The notes beneath the pieces were generated by a model. That model did no database searches and was not told the DNA's origin. It worked only from the letters and a program-made list of their open reading frames with translations. From the NCBI RefSeq assembly GCF_902459775.1, contig NZ_CABPSQ010000001.1, positions 1 to 64,000 on the forward strand: DNA of 64,000 nt, written 5' to 3'. Shown here piece by piece: positions 16,961 through 24,815 of the stretch (position 1 is the first letter of the stretch; each line of letters begins with the position of its first letter). The position numbers were made by a program, and so were the translations under genes. Source of the stretch: Pandoraea captiosa (GTDB taxonomy: Bacteria; Pseudomonadota; Gammaproteobacteria; Burkholderiales; Burkholderiaceae).

Positions 16961-18533
16961 TGATGCGTCCCCACACGTCGGCTACGAACACGCAACGACC
17001 CAGTAGCTCGGCCAGCTCGGCCTCGTCCATGTCGGCGTGCGACTCGAGCAGCAGCTCCATGGCGTCATCGGGCGACGTGCCGCTGCGCAGCGCCGCAATC
17101 ACCGGCGCGAGCATCTTGCCCATCGCCGCGTCAACGGCCTCGACGGGGGTCTGGTCAATGGTTTGGTCCAGCGCGTGTTGATCCGCGTAGACGAGTTCCC
17201 CCGTGTCGTTCTTCAGCACCGCAACGTACCGCGTCGAGGCTGTCGCCTGGCGCGGGCGCTCCTCGGGCGGAAGCACCATATCCGACTTCGGAATCGTCAG
17301 CACCTCTTCGCCCTCGGCGGGTTCCGGGATCATCAGCTTTTCCTGGGCCCAGGCGCGGGGCACCTTAAAGCCGGCGCCGATCAGCTTCGGAAGCGACTCC
17401 GCATACAGCTTCATGTCGTCCGGCTCGCGGGTGTCAAACTCGACCCGTGGAGCACGGCGCGGATCGGTAGCGGCGCCGTTTAGGGCGAGTAGCATGTAGC
17501 CGAACCCGGTTAGCGTCCCAGACACTTGGCGAGCGTCGGACACGAGCAGGTCATGACGGACTTCGTTGTGCGTGTTGCCAAGCGCGTTAGTCGAGGTCCG
17601 CCCATCGGCCTGGGACGTGAGCGTGCCGCCGAGCACCGCCTTGGACTGGCTTTTTTCGGCCCACGAGATCATCGCGTCGAAAGGCTCGTTCGTCCCTTGC
17701 GCGGCGGTCTTGAAGTCAATTTCCATGCCTTCCGGAATAATGCCGGCAGCGTTGTGACCGACATCTACCACGGCCTTCAGCAGCGCGCTCTTTTCGTCCT
17801 TGGTGGCGCCGGTCGAGTAAGTGCCGATGCGCAGCGGCAAACCGTAGATTTCAAGAAACTCGGCGAGATCGGCAACGGCGTAGTGCTTGAAAAGATACGG
17901 CCACACCAAGACCCGGTGCAAGCCCGAGCGCGTCAGGTACCCGCTCTTGGCGCGGTGCTTATGAACCAGCCAGCCGAACGACCAGAGCGGTTGACCATCG
18001 GCGGAACTATCGCGCAGGCGCAAGTCGTTACCGTCGTGGTACGGCGTGCGGAACCACCGTTGCGGCCGATGCTCGATCGCCTTCGGAAACCACGTCTTGC
18101 CCAGACGTTCCCAGGTGATCTCCTGCGCGGAGAAGCCATGGCCGATCGCGTCCATGCAGTCGAGCAGCACGTCGTCGAGGTTCGGCAAGCTGTCGAACCA
18201 CTCCTTCAACTGCGCGGCTTGCTTCTTCTCCGCCTCACTGGCGTTAGCGGGCGGTACGATGCGCCAGTCGAGCGTGAGCAGCGCGCGTTTGCGCTTGCTC
18301 ATCTCCGCGAACAGGTGCGCGTCGCGCTCCTCCATGTCCAGGAACAGGTCGGCCTGGGCCTCAAGGTCGCCGCGCTCGGCCTGCTGCAAGATCGCGTGCA
18401 GGCGTTTGGGCGTCAGCCCGCGCGACGGGTGCCCAGCGAAATCACGCGTGATCCACCCGAGCTTCGCGGTCTGCGGCTCGGAGAGGGCCGCGCGCTCGAT
18501 CGGGTTGCCGTTCGCATCGAGAATTTGCACCAT
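16950..18533 (-). CDS. Portal protein (DUF935, Mu gp29)
   Basis: A 527-residue portal of the DUF935 family, the ring through which DNA is packaged and ejected. Family stretches include GLTPKRLHAILQQAERGDLE, ERDAHLFAEMSKRKRALLTL and GHGFSAQEITWE. The ATG at 18533 is chosen for GAGAGG seven bases upstream; two earlier ATGs overlap the terminase stop. It follows TerL directly and precedes F, the standard order. Confidence 0.94.
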   Translation of the reverse strand: MVQILDANGNPIERAALSEPQTAKLGWITRDFAGHPSRGLTPKRLHAILQQAERGDLEAQADLFLDMEERDAHLFAEMSKRKRALLTLDWRIVPPANASEAEKKQAAQLKEWFDSLPNLDDVLLDCMDAIGHGFSAQEITWERLGKTWFPKAIEHRPQRWFRTPYHDGNDLRLRDSSADGQPLWSFGWLVHKHRAKSGYLTRSGLHRVLVWPYLFKHYAVADLAEFLEIYGLPLRIGTYSTGATKDEKSALLKAVVDVGHNAAGIIPEGMEIDFKTAAQGTNEPFDAMISWAEKSQSKAVLGGTLTSQADGRTSTNALGNTHNEVRHDLLVSDARQVSGTLTGFGYMLLALNGAATDPRRAPRVEFDTREPDDMKLYAESLPKLIGAGFKVPRAWAQEKLMIPEPAEGEEVLTIPKSDMVLPPEERPRQATASTRYVAVLKNDTGELVYADQHALDQTIDQTPVEAVDAAMGKMLAPVIAALRSGTSPDDAMELLLESHADMDEAELAELLGRCVFVADVWGRINGR

Positions 18534-18547
18534 CGCTTTACCTCTCA

Positions 18548-20326
18548 TCAATCACGAAAGCGCGAGTAAGCGCCGTCGTCAAAATCGTTATCGTCGTATG
18601 CGTCGGACTCGCGCGAAGGCGCGGCCGTGAAGCCGTCCGTGATGGCATAACCGCGGCTGCTGGCGATCACCCACAGGATGTGCAACGCCGTCAAGCTGTC
18701 ATAGTGGTGTGCGCCTTGCGGTTCGGGCCACGTGTCCAGCTCCGAGAGCAAGCCCGTTAGACTCTGGTGGAACAGGATGCTCGGCTCGAAGCGGTCGGTA
18801 ATGAACGGTTCCAGCGAATCGATGCGCACCTCGGGCGCGACGGTCGCCGTCACGCCGACGAGCGGCAGCGGAACGCCTTGCCGGCGGCCGGCCGCAATGA
18901 ACGTCTGGCGCGAGTGCTCGTAGGCATTGTTGTTCTCGAAGCCGATGACCTGGCACTTGAATTCGCGCTGCATCGCAATCAGGTCGGCTTCGAGCTTGGA
19001 CGGCACGCGTCGCTTCCGAGACTCATAGATAACGTGCAGCTTGCGGGACACCACGTCCAGTCCACCGACGACGAGCGAGGACGGGTCCGACTTTTCCCCT
19101 TTGCCCATCGACGGGTCACAGGCCCCGAAGATGAGCCAGCTCGGGACACGCTTGACCCAATACGTGATGTTGCCGAACACCTTGTCTTCGTCTGCTCGCG
19201 GGTCACCCTGCATTTCGGTGGCAAAGGCGCGCGGCGCCTTCGCGCGCTGCCGCATAAGCCAGTAGAGCGAGCGAACGGCGGGCCATGAGATCACAGCGCC
19301 CGCGTCCATTTCCGCTTTGTGCTCAAGGTAGAACCGGTGCGACGGCAGCCCCGTGTCGTCGACGACTTCGCCACGCTCGGCCGCTTCTTCGGTCGCTCGC
19401 TTGTCGTCGTTGAGCATCAGCGCTTCGCACTCGGCCCACAGGTCGAGGTTTTCGGGGAGCTGTGCGATCGCACGGAAGTGGTGCACCACGTGCCCGATCG
19501 TCTTCTTGGCGCGCGAGATGGGGTCGTCCTTGTCCAGCACCGTGCCCACGCCGACGTACTTCACCGATCCGTCGGGCGGGCCCAGATAGTCGATGGCCTT
19601 CTCCAGCCACGTCCATCGGTTCTGGCGCTCGGTCGTGCTTTTCGCTTCCGCGTCGGTGATGAGGTCGTCGCCGAACAGCACCTTCGGCCGGCTCGCGCCG
19701 TGGAACGTGCCCCGAATGGCCTGTTCCGCGCCAAACGGCTCGACCTTGATGCCGGTGCGCGTAACGATCTCGCCAACCTTCCAGACCGGCCCCCTGCCAC
19801 ATACTTCGGGGAAGTCGAGCGCCAGGGCAGCGTTAGCGGTCAGCTCGGCTTTAACGACCTCCACCAGCTTCGTGGGGAGCGTCGTTTCCGCACCGAGCAG
19901 AATCACGTAGTCCAGAAACGGCGGCAGGGCGCCGGTCCATCCGACCTCGCGCCGGATGTCCTCGCGCTGCAGCAGACCTTGCACGGCGAGGTAAGTCGGC
20001 CCGATCTTGGTGGCCAGCGACGACTTCGCCTCACCGCGTGGGGCCACCCACCATTCGCGCGTGCCGCCAGGCTGGCGCAGCAGCTTCGGGAAGCGGTCAC
20101 AGAAGTGCGCCTGGAACAGCGACGGTTCGCCCCGGATGTGATGCGGGAAATAGGTGTATGCGAAGAAGCGGTAATCGCCATCGACCAGTACACGCTTACG
20201 TCGCTCCAGCCGCTTCTCAGGCGACGGGTCCAGCCCTGTCGCGTGCGCCTCGATGTCCTTGCGCAGCTCGGCGGCCAGCTCCGCAATCTCTTTGTGAAAG
20301 TCCTTTTCGGTGAACTTCGCGGACAT
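18548..20326 (-). CDS. Terminase large subunit (TerL, Mu gp28)
   Basis: A 592-residue packaging motor. The N-terminal ATPase has a Walker-A-like APRGEAKSS at about residues 95-103 and a Walker-B-like KVLFGDDLI. The C-terminal RNase-H-fold nuclease begins at FGACDPSMGKGEKSDPS, with a further acidic motif near HHYDSLTALHIL. It would package headful DNA with host flanks, as Mu does. The ATG at 20326 follows the upstream stop by one base and has GAGGACTGAC before it. Confidence 0.95.
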   Translation of the reverse strand: MSAKFTEKDFHKEIAELAAELRKDIEAHATGLDPSPEKRLERRKRVLVDGDYRFFAYTYFPHHIRGEPSLFQAHFCDRFPKLLRQPGGTREWWVAPRGEAKSSLATKIGPTYLAVQGLLQREDIRREVGWTGALPPFLDYVILLGAETTLPTKLVEVVKAELTANAALALDFPEVCGRGPVWKVGEIVTRTGIKVEPFGAEQAIRGTFHGASRPKVLFGDDLITDAEAKSTTERQNRWTWLEKAIDYLGPPDGSVKYVGVGTVLDKDDPISRAKKTIGHVVHHFRAIAQLPENLDLWAECEALMLNDDKRATEEAAERGEVVDDTGLPSHRFYLEHKAEMDAGAVISWPAVRSLYWLMRQRAKAPRAFATEMQGDPRADEDKVFGNITYWVKRVPSWLIFGACDPSMGKGEKSDPSSLVVGGLDVVSRKLHVIYESRKRRVPSKLEADLIAMQREFKCQVIGFENNNAYEHSRQTFIAAGRRQGVPLPLVGVTATVAPEVRIDSLEPFITDRFEPSILFHQSLTGLLSELDTWPEPQGAHHYDSLTALHILWVIASSRGYAITDGFTAAPSRESDAYDDNDFDDGAYSRFRD

Positions 20327-20327
20327 G

Positions 20328-20519
20328 TCAGTCCTCGCTCGGGTTATCCGGCTTCGGAAGACGCGCCAGTACATGGAGCGTGCCGCAACCGTTCATTTTG
20401 CAGTCGTGCCCCTCGGGCAAGGCTTGCCCAGGCTCGGCACAAATGACGATTCGGGACGGCGTTTCGAATGCCGTCCCCATCCGCTTCACAGAAGCGCCCA
20501 GCGTCCACCAGTTAACCAT
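20328..20519 (-). CDS. Small Cys-containing phage protein
   Basis: A 63-residue protein (MVNWWTLGASVKRMGTAFET start) between the DUF1804 packaging protein and TerL. It contains CxxxxxxxxxxxxCxxxxC-type cysteines (VICAEPG, CKMNGCG) that may bind a metal. The ATG overlaps the upstream stop by eight bases (ATGGTTAA) and its own stop lies one base before TerL, so it is probably coupled. I do not recognise a family. Confidence 0.65.
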   Translation of the reverse strand: MVNWWTLGASVKRMGTAFETPSRIVICAEPGQALPEGHDCKMNGCGTLHVLARLPKPDNPSED

Positions 20520-21012
20520 ATGCTCGTGCCAGTTCGTCGCCAAAAGGGCCAAGCACCTCGGCAAAGGCCGCGACGTGCTTGGGGTGGTTCTCCTTGATGA
20601 ACGCGGCGAGGCGCTGCACCACACCCATGGCCACGGCCAGCTCGTTGGTCTCGGGGAGAATCCGTTTCGATGCGGAAATGGTCTTGTTGTAGGCATCCGC
20701 GAGACTCGCCAGCATCTGCACCTTGTCGCCGGCCGAGACTTCGGTGTTCACCTGCAATTCGTCCATGGTCGCCTTGTACTGCGTGACCAGCCCGGCCAGC
20801 GCCTGGCGCGCAATCTCCTCGATGCCGTTGCCGGCCAGGAGCTGCGCTGCCTGCGCCTTGTCCCAGTCGTCGCCGGCGGCTGCGGCGTCGGTCTTCCACC
20901 GACGCGCTGTGCCATATGCGACGCCGGCGCTTACGGCCGCGACTTCGAGCGACAGCCGATCGAACACATAGTGACGCCGAACCTTGTCCCGAATTTCCTT
21001 GGGGTGTGCCAT
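20512..21012 (-). CDS. DUF1804 protein, likely terminase small subunit (Mu gp27)
   Basis: A 166-residue DUF1804 protein. The start HPKEIRDKVRRHYVFDRLSL followed by EVAAVSAGVAYGTARRWK is a helix-turn-helix, as expected for a DNA-recognising small terminase. The helical middle (LLAGNGIEEIARQALAGL, then TMDELQ) would oligomerise. It lies immediately before TerL. Function as small terminase is by position and fold, not direct homology to a tested protein. Confidence 0.88.
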   Translation of the reverse strand: MAHPKEIRDKVRRHYVFDRLSLEVAAVSAGVAYGTARRWKTDAAAAGDDWDKAQAAQLLAGNGIEEIARQALAGLVTQYKATMDELQVNTEVSAGDKVQMLASLADAYNKTISASKRILPETNELAVAMGVVQRLAAFIKENHPKHVAAFAEVLGPFGDELARAYG

Positions 21013-21015
21013 GGG

Positions 21016-21243
21016 TCAGATACCGAGCTTTGCGCGGGCGAAAGCGATGCCGAGCGCGACAATGCCGCCGCTCGCCGCGCCTGCGATCGCGCCGGCCACG
21101 GCGCCGTTACGCGCGGCCAGCCGCTGCGCATCCTTGATGCCGGCGCGCAGTTCGTCGACGTTGCTGTCGATCTTGCGCAGCAGTGCCAGTTCCTCCGATT
21201 CGGGAGCCTTCGTACCGCTGATCACGTTGGTTTTGTCGGTCAT
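21016..21243 (-). CDS. Small membrane protein
   Basis: A 75-residue protein with an acidic, helical first half (ESEELALLRKIDSNVDELRA) and one C-terminal Gly/Ala-rich transmembrane stretch (GAVAGAIAGAASGGIVAL). Its ATG overlaps the upstream stop as ATGA. In Mu-like phages this slot holds small proteins of unknown function near the lysis genes; a role as lysis accessory or antiholin is possible but unproven. Confidence 0.7.
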   Translation of the reverse strand: MTDKTNVISGTKAPESEELALLRKIDSNVDELRAGIKDAQRLAARNGAVAGAIAGAASGGIVALGIAFARAKLGI

Positions 21244-21542
21244 TGTTTTACGTTCGCTTGAACGAGTAGGTTTCGGAGGTCGTCCACTTTCGCTTCCAGG
21301 CGCACGATGGCCTCTCGTGTAGCCTGTCGGTCATCCTTCACTTCGTCACGGCTCACGCACTCTTTTGCGACCTGCTCCCGAAACTTCGCGAGTGCCCGCT
21401 GAAGTTCTTCGAGCGCCTCACGATCGCGTCTCGCGTCGTCGCGCATTCGCTTGGCGTGGGCGACAACGAGCGTGGTGCAGATGCCCCACAAGGCCGTCAC
21501 CAACGCGATCACGAGAGTCGCACCGTCAAAGGATGCCTGCAT
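21240..21542 (-). CDS. Small membrane-anchored coiled-coil protein (DUF2730-like)
   Basis: A 100-residue protein with one N-terminal transmembrane segment (TLVIALVTALWGICTTLVVA) followed by a charged coiled coil (RDREALEELQRALAKFREQV). This matches the layout of DUF2730 proteins found at this place in Mu-like phages. The ATG at 21542 has GGAGGCGAC before it; it overlaps TraR by 17 bases. Function unknown. Confidence 0.75.
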   Translation of the reverse strand: MQASFDGATLVIALVTALWGICTTLVVAHAKRMRDDARRDREALEELQRALAKFREQVAKECVSRDEVKDDRQATREAIVRLEAKVDDLRNLLVQANVKQ

Positions 21543-21768
21543 GTCGCCTCCGCTCGATGGCACGCTCGCGTCGGTTTTGACACTCGACGCAGAACCGGCA
21601 ACCGGGTATCGCCTTACGCCGCGCGTCCGGGATCGGCTCCCCACACGCTTCGTTCTGGCAGACTGCCGTCGACTCGCCCGGCTTGTATGTGCGTGGCGTC
21701 AACGTTGCATCGATTGCCGCCTGGCGAAACTTCTCCTCCAGCTCGGTCGCGCGATCAAAGTCATCCAT
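21526..21768 (-). CDS. TraR/DksA-family zinc-finger protein
   Basis: An 80-residue protein with the TraR/DksA C4 zinc finger: CQNEAC at about residue 37, then CRFCVEC near residue 57, with N-terminal helices carrying the acidic tip residues (MDDFDRATELEEKFRQ). Plasmid and phage TraR proteins bind RNA polymerase in the secondary channel and shift promoter choice without ppGpp. Here it could favour phage late transcription. It lies between the spanins and the packaging genes. Confidence 0.92.
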   Translation of the reverse strand: MDDFDRATELEEKFRQAAIDATLTPRTYKPGESTAVCQNEACGEPIPDARRKAIPGCRFCVECQNRRERAIERRRHAGIL

Positions 21769-21775
21769 GCGCCGA

Positions 21776-22375
21776 TTACTCCTCGTTCGGGTAGGCGTCG
21801 ATCACGCCATTCAGTTGGCTTTCGACGTGCCGGGCGCGGTTGCTGTAGTCGACGAACCAGTCGAGGAGGTCGGCTTGTGATACCCCGCTGTCAATGGCGG
21901 CGTCTTCGCCGGAATCGTGCTCAGTGCCGGCGACAGGGGCGGAATCCGGCAGACCGCCATGACCGGCGTCGAGACCGGCTGCGGCGTTCCACAGCCGGAC
22001 AAAGCCGTTAGAAAACACGCAGCGATACTCAATGCGATCACTGGCGACCGGTTGCCGCTCATGGCGTGGCTGGCTGACTGCATCGATAGCTCCTTTCAGA
22101 ATGGACTTCTGCGTATCGCTCGCGGACACCGCGAGGACAAACTTGCCTTCGGCCTGCTGGCCACGGGCGACGTTGGCGACGTACCCCTGGAAGGTGCCGC
22201 TCAGCGCGGACACAGAAGCCTGGGCCTGTTGGCGCTGCAACTCAGACAGCGCCCTGTCGCCCTTGGCCTGGGCGACGGTCAAACCGTGCTCGTAGGCCAT
22301 CGTCAGACTCGCCGCGTACAGCACCAGGCCCACGATGCCCACGAGCACCTTGGCGTATTTGTCGATTGTCTCCAT
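21776..22375 (-). CDS. Inner-membrane spanin (Rz-like)
   Basis: A 199-residue protein with an N-terminal transmembrane anchor (VLVGIVGLVLYAASLTMAYE) and a periplasmic Gln/Ala-rich helical region (RALSELQRQQAQASVSALSG), the pattern of Rz i-spanins. It contains an out-of-frame lipoprotein gene (Rz1). The start shares a base with the upstream stop (TGATG). Spanin complexes fuse inner and outer membranes at the last lysis step. Confidence 0.87.
   Translation of the reverse strand: METIDKYAKVLVGIVGLVLYAASLTMAYEHGLTVAQAKGDRALSELQRQQAQASVSALSGTFQGYVANVARGQQAEGKFVLAVSASDTQKSILKGAIDAVSQPRHERQPVASDRIEYRCVFSNGFVRLWNAAAGLDAGHGGLPDSAPVAGTEHDSGEDAAIDSGVSQADLLDWFVDYSNRARHVESQLNGVIDAYPNEE
21811..22062 (-). 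CDS. Outer-membrane spanin lipoprotein (Rz1-like), nested in Rz
   Basis: An 83-residue lipoprotein lying wholly inside the Rz gene in another frame. The signal (MSGNRSPVIALSIAACFLTA) ends in the lipobox LSGC, followed by a Pro/Thr-rich periplasmic chain (PPLSPALSTIPAKTPPLTA), as in Rz1 o-spanins. Start chosen at the ATG nearest the signal sequence; an ATG 21 bases upstream is possible. The embedded arrangement itself is strong support for both genes. Confidence 0.85.
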   Translation of the reverse strand: MSGNRSPVIALSIAACFLTALSGCGTPQPVSTPVMAVCRIPPLSPALSTIPAKTPPLTAGYHKPTSSTGSSTTATAPGTSKAN

Positions 22376-22608
22376 CACTCGGAACCCTCTTTGGCAACAC
22401 GGCCACCGCGCGCCACGATGGCAGTAATGACTGCCGAGTAGCCGCCGACGCAACCGAGATAGATAAGCCAGGTGTCGTTAGTGAGCGTGCCCTTGACACC
22501 CTGGTAGATGAACATGCCGGTAGCCACGGCCGACGCGATGTTTGGCCAGAGCTTCGTGTGTGAAAGCCGACCGTCGACGCCGGTTACAAGATCGCGCCAC
22601 GTCATCAT
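22375..22608 (-). CDS. Two-helix membrane protein, holin candidate (DUF2644-like)
   Basis: A 77-residue protein starting MMTWRDLVTGVDGRLSHTKL with two hydrophobic segments (NIASAVATGMFIYQGVKG and LIYLGCVGGYSAVITAIVA). The beginning resembles DUF2644 proteins of Mu-like phages. It is embedded in the lysis cassette between a small basic protein and Rz, so a holin or pinholin role is plausible. It overlaps both neighbours by one to four bases. Family assignment from memory, moderate certainty. Confidence 0.72.
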   Translation of the reverse strand: MMTWRDLVTGVDGRLSHTKLWPNIASAVATGMFIYQGVKGTLTNDTWLIYLGCVGGYSAVITAIVARGGRVAKEGSE

Positions 22609-22790
22609 CGGCTCCGGCGACGGTTACGCCGCTTGGCGGCAGCTCGCTTCGCCGCGCGCACACCCGACGGCCCGACGCTCGATGCGGCGGGGTGCGTGAT
22701 ATGGGACTTGATGGCCGCTTGACGCATCGGGCACAAGCTGGTGATCGAGCGCGTGACGGCGGCGAGAATGGGCAGGATCAGGCGACGCAT
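22605..22790 (-). CDS. Small basic protein of the lysis cassette
   Basis: A 61-residue protein with a moderately hydrophobic N-terminus (MRRLILPILAAVTRSITSLC) and an Ala/Arg-rich basic C-terminus (AAKRAAAKRRNRRRSR). AAGGAG, overlapping the endolysin stop codon, lies eight bases before its ATG, so it is well supported as a translated gene. Role unknown; the position suggests a lysis helper. Confidence 0.7.
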   Translation of the reverse strand: MRRLILPILAAVTRSITSLCPMRQAAIKSHITHPAASSVGPSGVRAAKRAAAKRRNRRRSR

Positions 22791-22799
22791 GCGCGCTCC

Positions 22800-23321
22800 T
22801 TATCCGACGGCGACCTGGCCGCCCTTGTCCTTGAATACCTGGGTCAGGAACTCGATGGACTTTGGGTGCTGGTCGTAGGTGTTGCCGGGGAACGATGCCC
22901 AGATGCGCGCACAGAGCTTCACCGCCATGGCGAAGTGGCCAGCCTGAATCAACGGCAACGCGCGGCACTCCTTGATCTGCTGAATGGCAATCGCGTCTTG
23001 CGACTCGGGCGAGAAGTCTTTCAGGCCGAGCTGCTTAGCATACGGCGGGTAGTACTTGCCGAGCAGTTGATAGCGGCCGGCGGCAGTGGAGTCCGTTGCG
23101 GCGTGGTAGATGTTCGGATGCGCTGTGTAGCCCTCGAACACCATCAGGTTTGCGGGAACGATCCCGGTCTTGGTACGCTGCGGCGGCGTCGAGCCGACGA
23201 GGATGTTGTACCCGTCGTCGCTGTGGGCCAGCAGCCAGTCCCCGATCTCCGCAACGGCGATCGTGTCAAGAAACGCGATGACCTGCTTGCCGCCTGCCTT
23301 TGCTTCGGAAATTCGTGCCAC
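22800..23321 (-). CDS. Endolysin, lambda R-type lytic transglycosylase
   Basis: A 173-residue endolysin closely matching the phage lambda R protein: AFLDTIAVAEIGD (catalytic Glu at residue 25, the counterpart of lambda Glu19), STAAGRYQLLGKYYPPYAKQ, and QLGLKDFSPESQDAIAIQQI. It would cleave the peptidoglycan glycan strand. The start is GTG at 23321. There is no signal sequence, so it needs a holin. It heads the late/lysis transcript after the terminator at 23413-23430. Confidence 0.95.
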   Translation of the reverse strand: MARISEAKAGGKQVIAFLDTIAVAEIGDWLLAHSDDGYNILVGSTPPQRTKTGIVPANLMVFEGYTAHPNIYHAATDSTAAGRYQLLGKYYPPYAKQLGLKDFSPESQDAIAIQQIKECRALPLIQAGHFAMAVKLCARIWASFPGNTYDQHPKSIEFLTQVFKDKGGQVAVG

Positions 23322-23412
23322 CGCACACCCCGTCAGAGTGATGAATCGATGGCTCGACTTTATTGGCGGCGCGCGCGAGGCTTGAGTGGATACGTGTCAG
23401 TAGAAACAACAA

Positions 23413-23430
23413 ACCCCGCCGGGGCGGGGT
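23413..23430 (-). terminator. Rho-independent terminator after the lipoprotein gene
   Basis: On the minus strand ACCCCGCC-cc-GGCGGGGT is followed by TTGTTGTTT. This is a strong GC stem with a T-rich tail just downstream of the lipoprotein stop (23453), separating the middle genes from the lysis/late genes. Confidence 0.85.
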
Positions 23431-23452
23431 CGTTCAGTATGCTACCGCATCG

Positions 23453-23872
23453 TTAGAGTGCGAGGCAGGCTTTACGGTTCTCCTCGAAACGTGACGTTGC
23501 GGTATCGAATCCGTACCCGTGATAGGTCGCGATAGCCTGCTCCATCGCATACGATACAGCGAGTTTGCAGGGACGGAATCGTTCGGCATATCGTGAATCA
23601 TGTTGATCGTTCCATGCCTGCAGAGTGACCAGCAGCGGATCGCTGGCGTTAACCGCCCCTGTCGCGTCGCCTCGCTTCCAGTAATCAACAAAGACAGGTT
23701 GTAGGTCTGCGGCCTGTTTCATTGAAACGTGTGCGGCCAGTCTGAAGTCGTCTTCGTTCCATTGCCGCCCCTCCAGATTTGCGTCGGCCAGCGACTTCGG
23801 GACTGCCTGCTCGGACTTGCCGCACGCCGCCACGGCAATCACGGCCAACATGCACAACAGCGCGCGCTTCAT
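23453..23872 (-). CDS. Small lipoprotein, candidate lysogenic-conversion gene
   Basis: A 139-residue lipoprotein: signal MKRALLCMLAVIAVAAC with lipobox VAAC (Cys17), then a soluble domain with no recognised fold (two later Cys: FRPCKLAV, RKACLAL). GGGGAG precedes the ATG. It lies between mor and the lysis genes, flanked by a palindrome (23940-23966) and a terminator (23413-23430), so it may be transcribed on its own in the lysogen. A superinfection or envelope role is possible; no function can be assigned. Confidence 0.8.
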   Translation of the reverse strand: MKRALLCMLAVIAVAACGKSEQAVPKSLADANLEGRQWNEDDFRLAAHVSMKQAADLQPVFVDYWKRGDATGAVNASDPLLVTLQAWNDQHDSRYAERFRPCKLAVSYAMEQAIATYHGYGFDTATSRFEENRKACLAL

Positions 23873-23939
23873 AATGCTCCCCGTTGATCTCGATTGAATC
23901 ATGATGCTACACAGGGCGCGCACTGCTGTCACCAGTAAT

Positions 23940-23966
23940 GAGGAACCGTTAAATTAACGATTCCTC
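23940..23966. promoter_or_regulatory. 27-bp near-perfect palindrome abutting the mor stop codon
   Basis: GAGGAAyCGTTAA and its mirror pair over 27 bases with one mismatched pair, directly after the mor stop. It could be a terminator (no T-tract), an RNA stability element or an operator for the lipoprotein gene that follows. Confidence 0.55.
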
Positions 23967-24404
23967 TTAGAACAGAGACGTTTGGCCGACCGACATCGCC
24001 TCGGCGTCAGGGCGTTTCAGTACGCGCCAAATGGTTCGGTCCGCCAGCTTGAATTTGACAGCCAGGCGTGCTACCGCCTGAAGCGCCGATGTGCCGTCGC
24101 CGGTGAGCCGGTCGAACTCCCGGCGAATCTCACGGTGCATCAGCTCACGCATCGCTTGCGTGCATCGTGGGATGTAAAGCGTATCGCCGCCGAAGTGCTC
24201 GGTCATAGCGTCGGCCGCTTCTGTGCCGACCACTTCGGCCAGCATCTCGTATCGGATTTCGCCCAGGCGGGACTTTCGCAGCGCGACCGGAAACGTCGTG
24301 CCGCCGAGCTGCTCAATTAAGCGGGCAGCCCCGACCAGGCCAACCACGCGCACGATGGTCTGTGCGGCTTCGGGCAACAGATGCGTCACGTTCTCGAGTT
24401 TCAT
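23967..24404 (-). CDS. mor: Mor-family middle/late transcription activator
   Basis: A 145-residue Mor/C family activator. The dimerisation part (RKSRLGEIRYEMLAEVVGTE) is followed by LYIPRCTQAMRELMHREIRR and a C-terminal helix-turn-helix (ALQAVARLAVKFKLADRTIW). In Mu, Mor activates the middle promoter and C the late promoter; only one such protein is seen here, so it may serve the late genes. The start shares one base with the GemA stop (TGATG). Confidence 0.92.
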   Translation of the reverse strand: MKLENVTHLLPEAAQTIVRVVGLVGAARLIEQLGGTTFPVALRKSRLGEIRYEMLAEVVGTEAADAMTEHFGGDTLYIPRCTQAMRELMHREIRREFDRLTGDGTSALQAVARLAVKFKLADRTIWRVLKRPDAEAMSVGQTSLF

Positions 24405-24802
24405 CAGGCTCTCCCGTTGCGCTTCGCGTCGATCTGGAGTGCGGCGATCAGCTTGGCCAGCATTCCCTCGTCGCAGAACTCGATGGCATCGACCTTGCAG
24501 ATGCGCTTCACCATGCCAGCCAGGTACGTCCACGGCCGCCCCGCTTCCGCGAGCAGGGCCTCGATCTTGCGCATCTGGCGATCGCGGCCCCGAGCCACGA
24601 CCGGTCGCCGCCCGTGGCTCGGCTTCGGTACAAAGCCGCAGCGTTCCAGGTGACGAAGCACCTTTGCCGCGCCCATGGGCGTCAGGTCTTTTGAGCTTTC
24701 CACGCCACCGACTGATCGGAGCATCGCGCGGTAGCTACCGTCGTCCATGCCGAGCTGCTGGCGTGCAATGTGGATCTTCGCCATCGTCGCGCGTGAGATC
24801 AT
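24404..24802 (-). CDS. GemA / gp16-like regulatory protein
   Basis: A 132-residue protein of the Mu gp16 (GemA) family. Core: MAKIHIARQQLGMDDGSYRA, then DLTPMGAAKVLRHLERCGF and the C-terminal WTYLAGMVKRICKVDAIEFC. GemA of Mu alters host gene expression and DNA topology; the mechanism is poorly understood. The ATG at 24802 has GGGAGC before it. It is directly coupled to mor. Confidence 0.9.
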   Translation of the reverse strand: MISRATMAKIHIARQQLGMDDGSYRAMLRSVGGVESSKDLTPMGAAKVLRHLERCGFVPKPSHGRRPVVARGRDRQMRKIEALLAEAGRPWTYLAGMVKRICKVDAIEFCDEGMLAKLIAALQIDAKRNGRA

Positions 24803-24815
24803 CGTTTGCTCCCTA

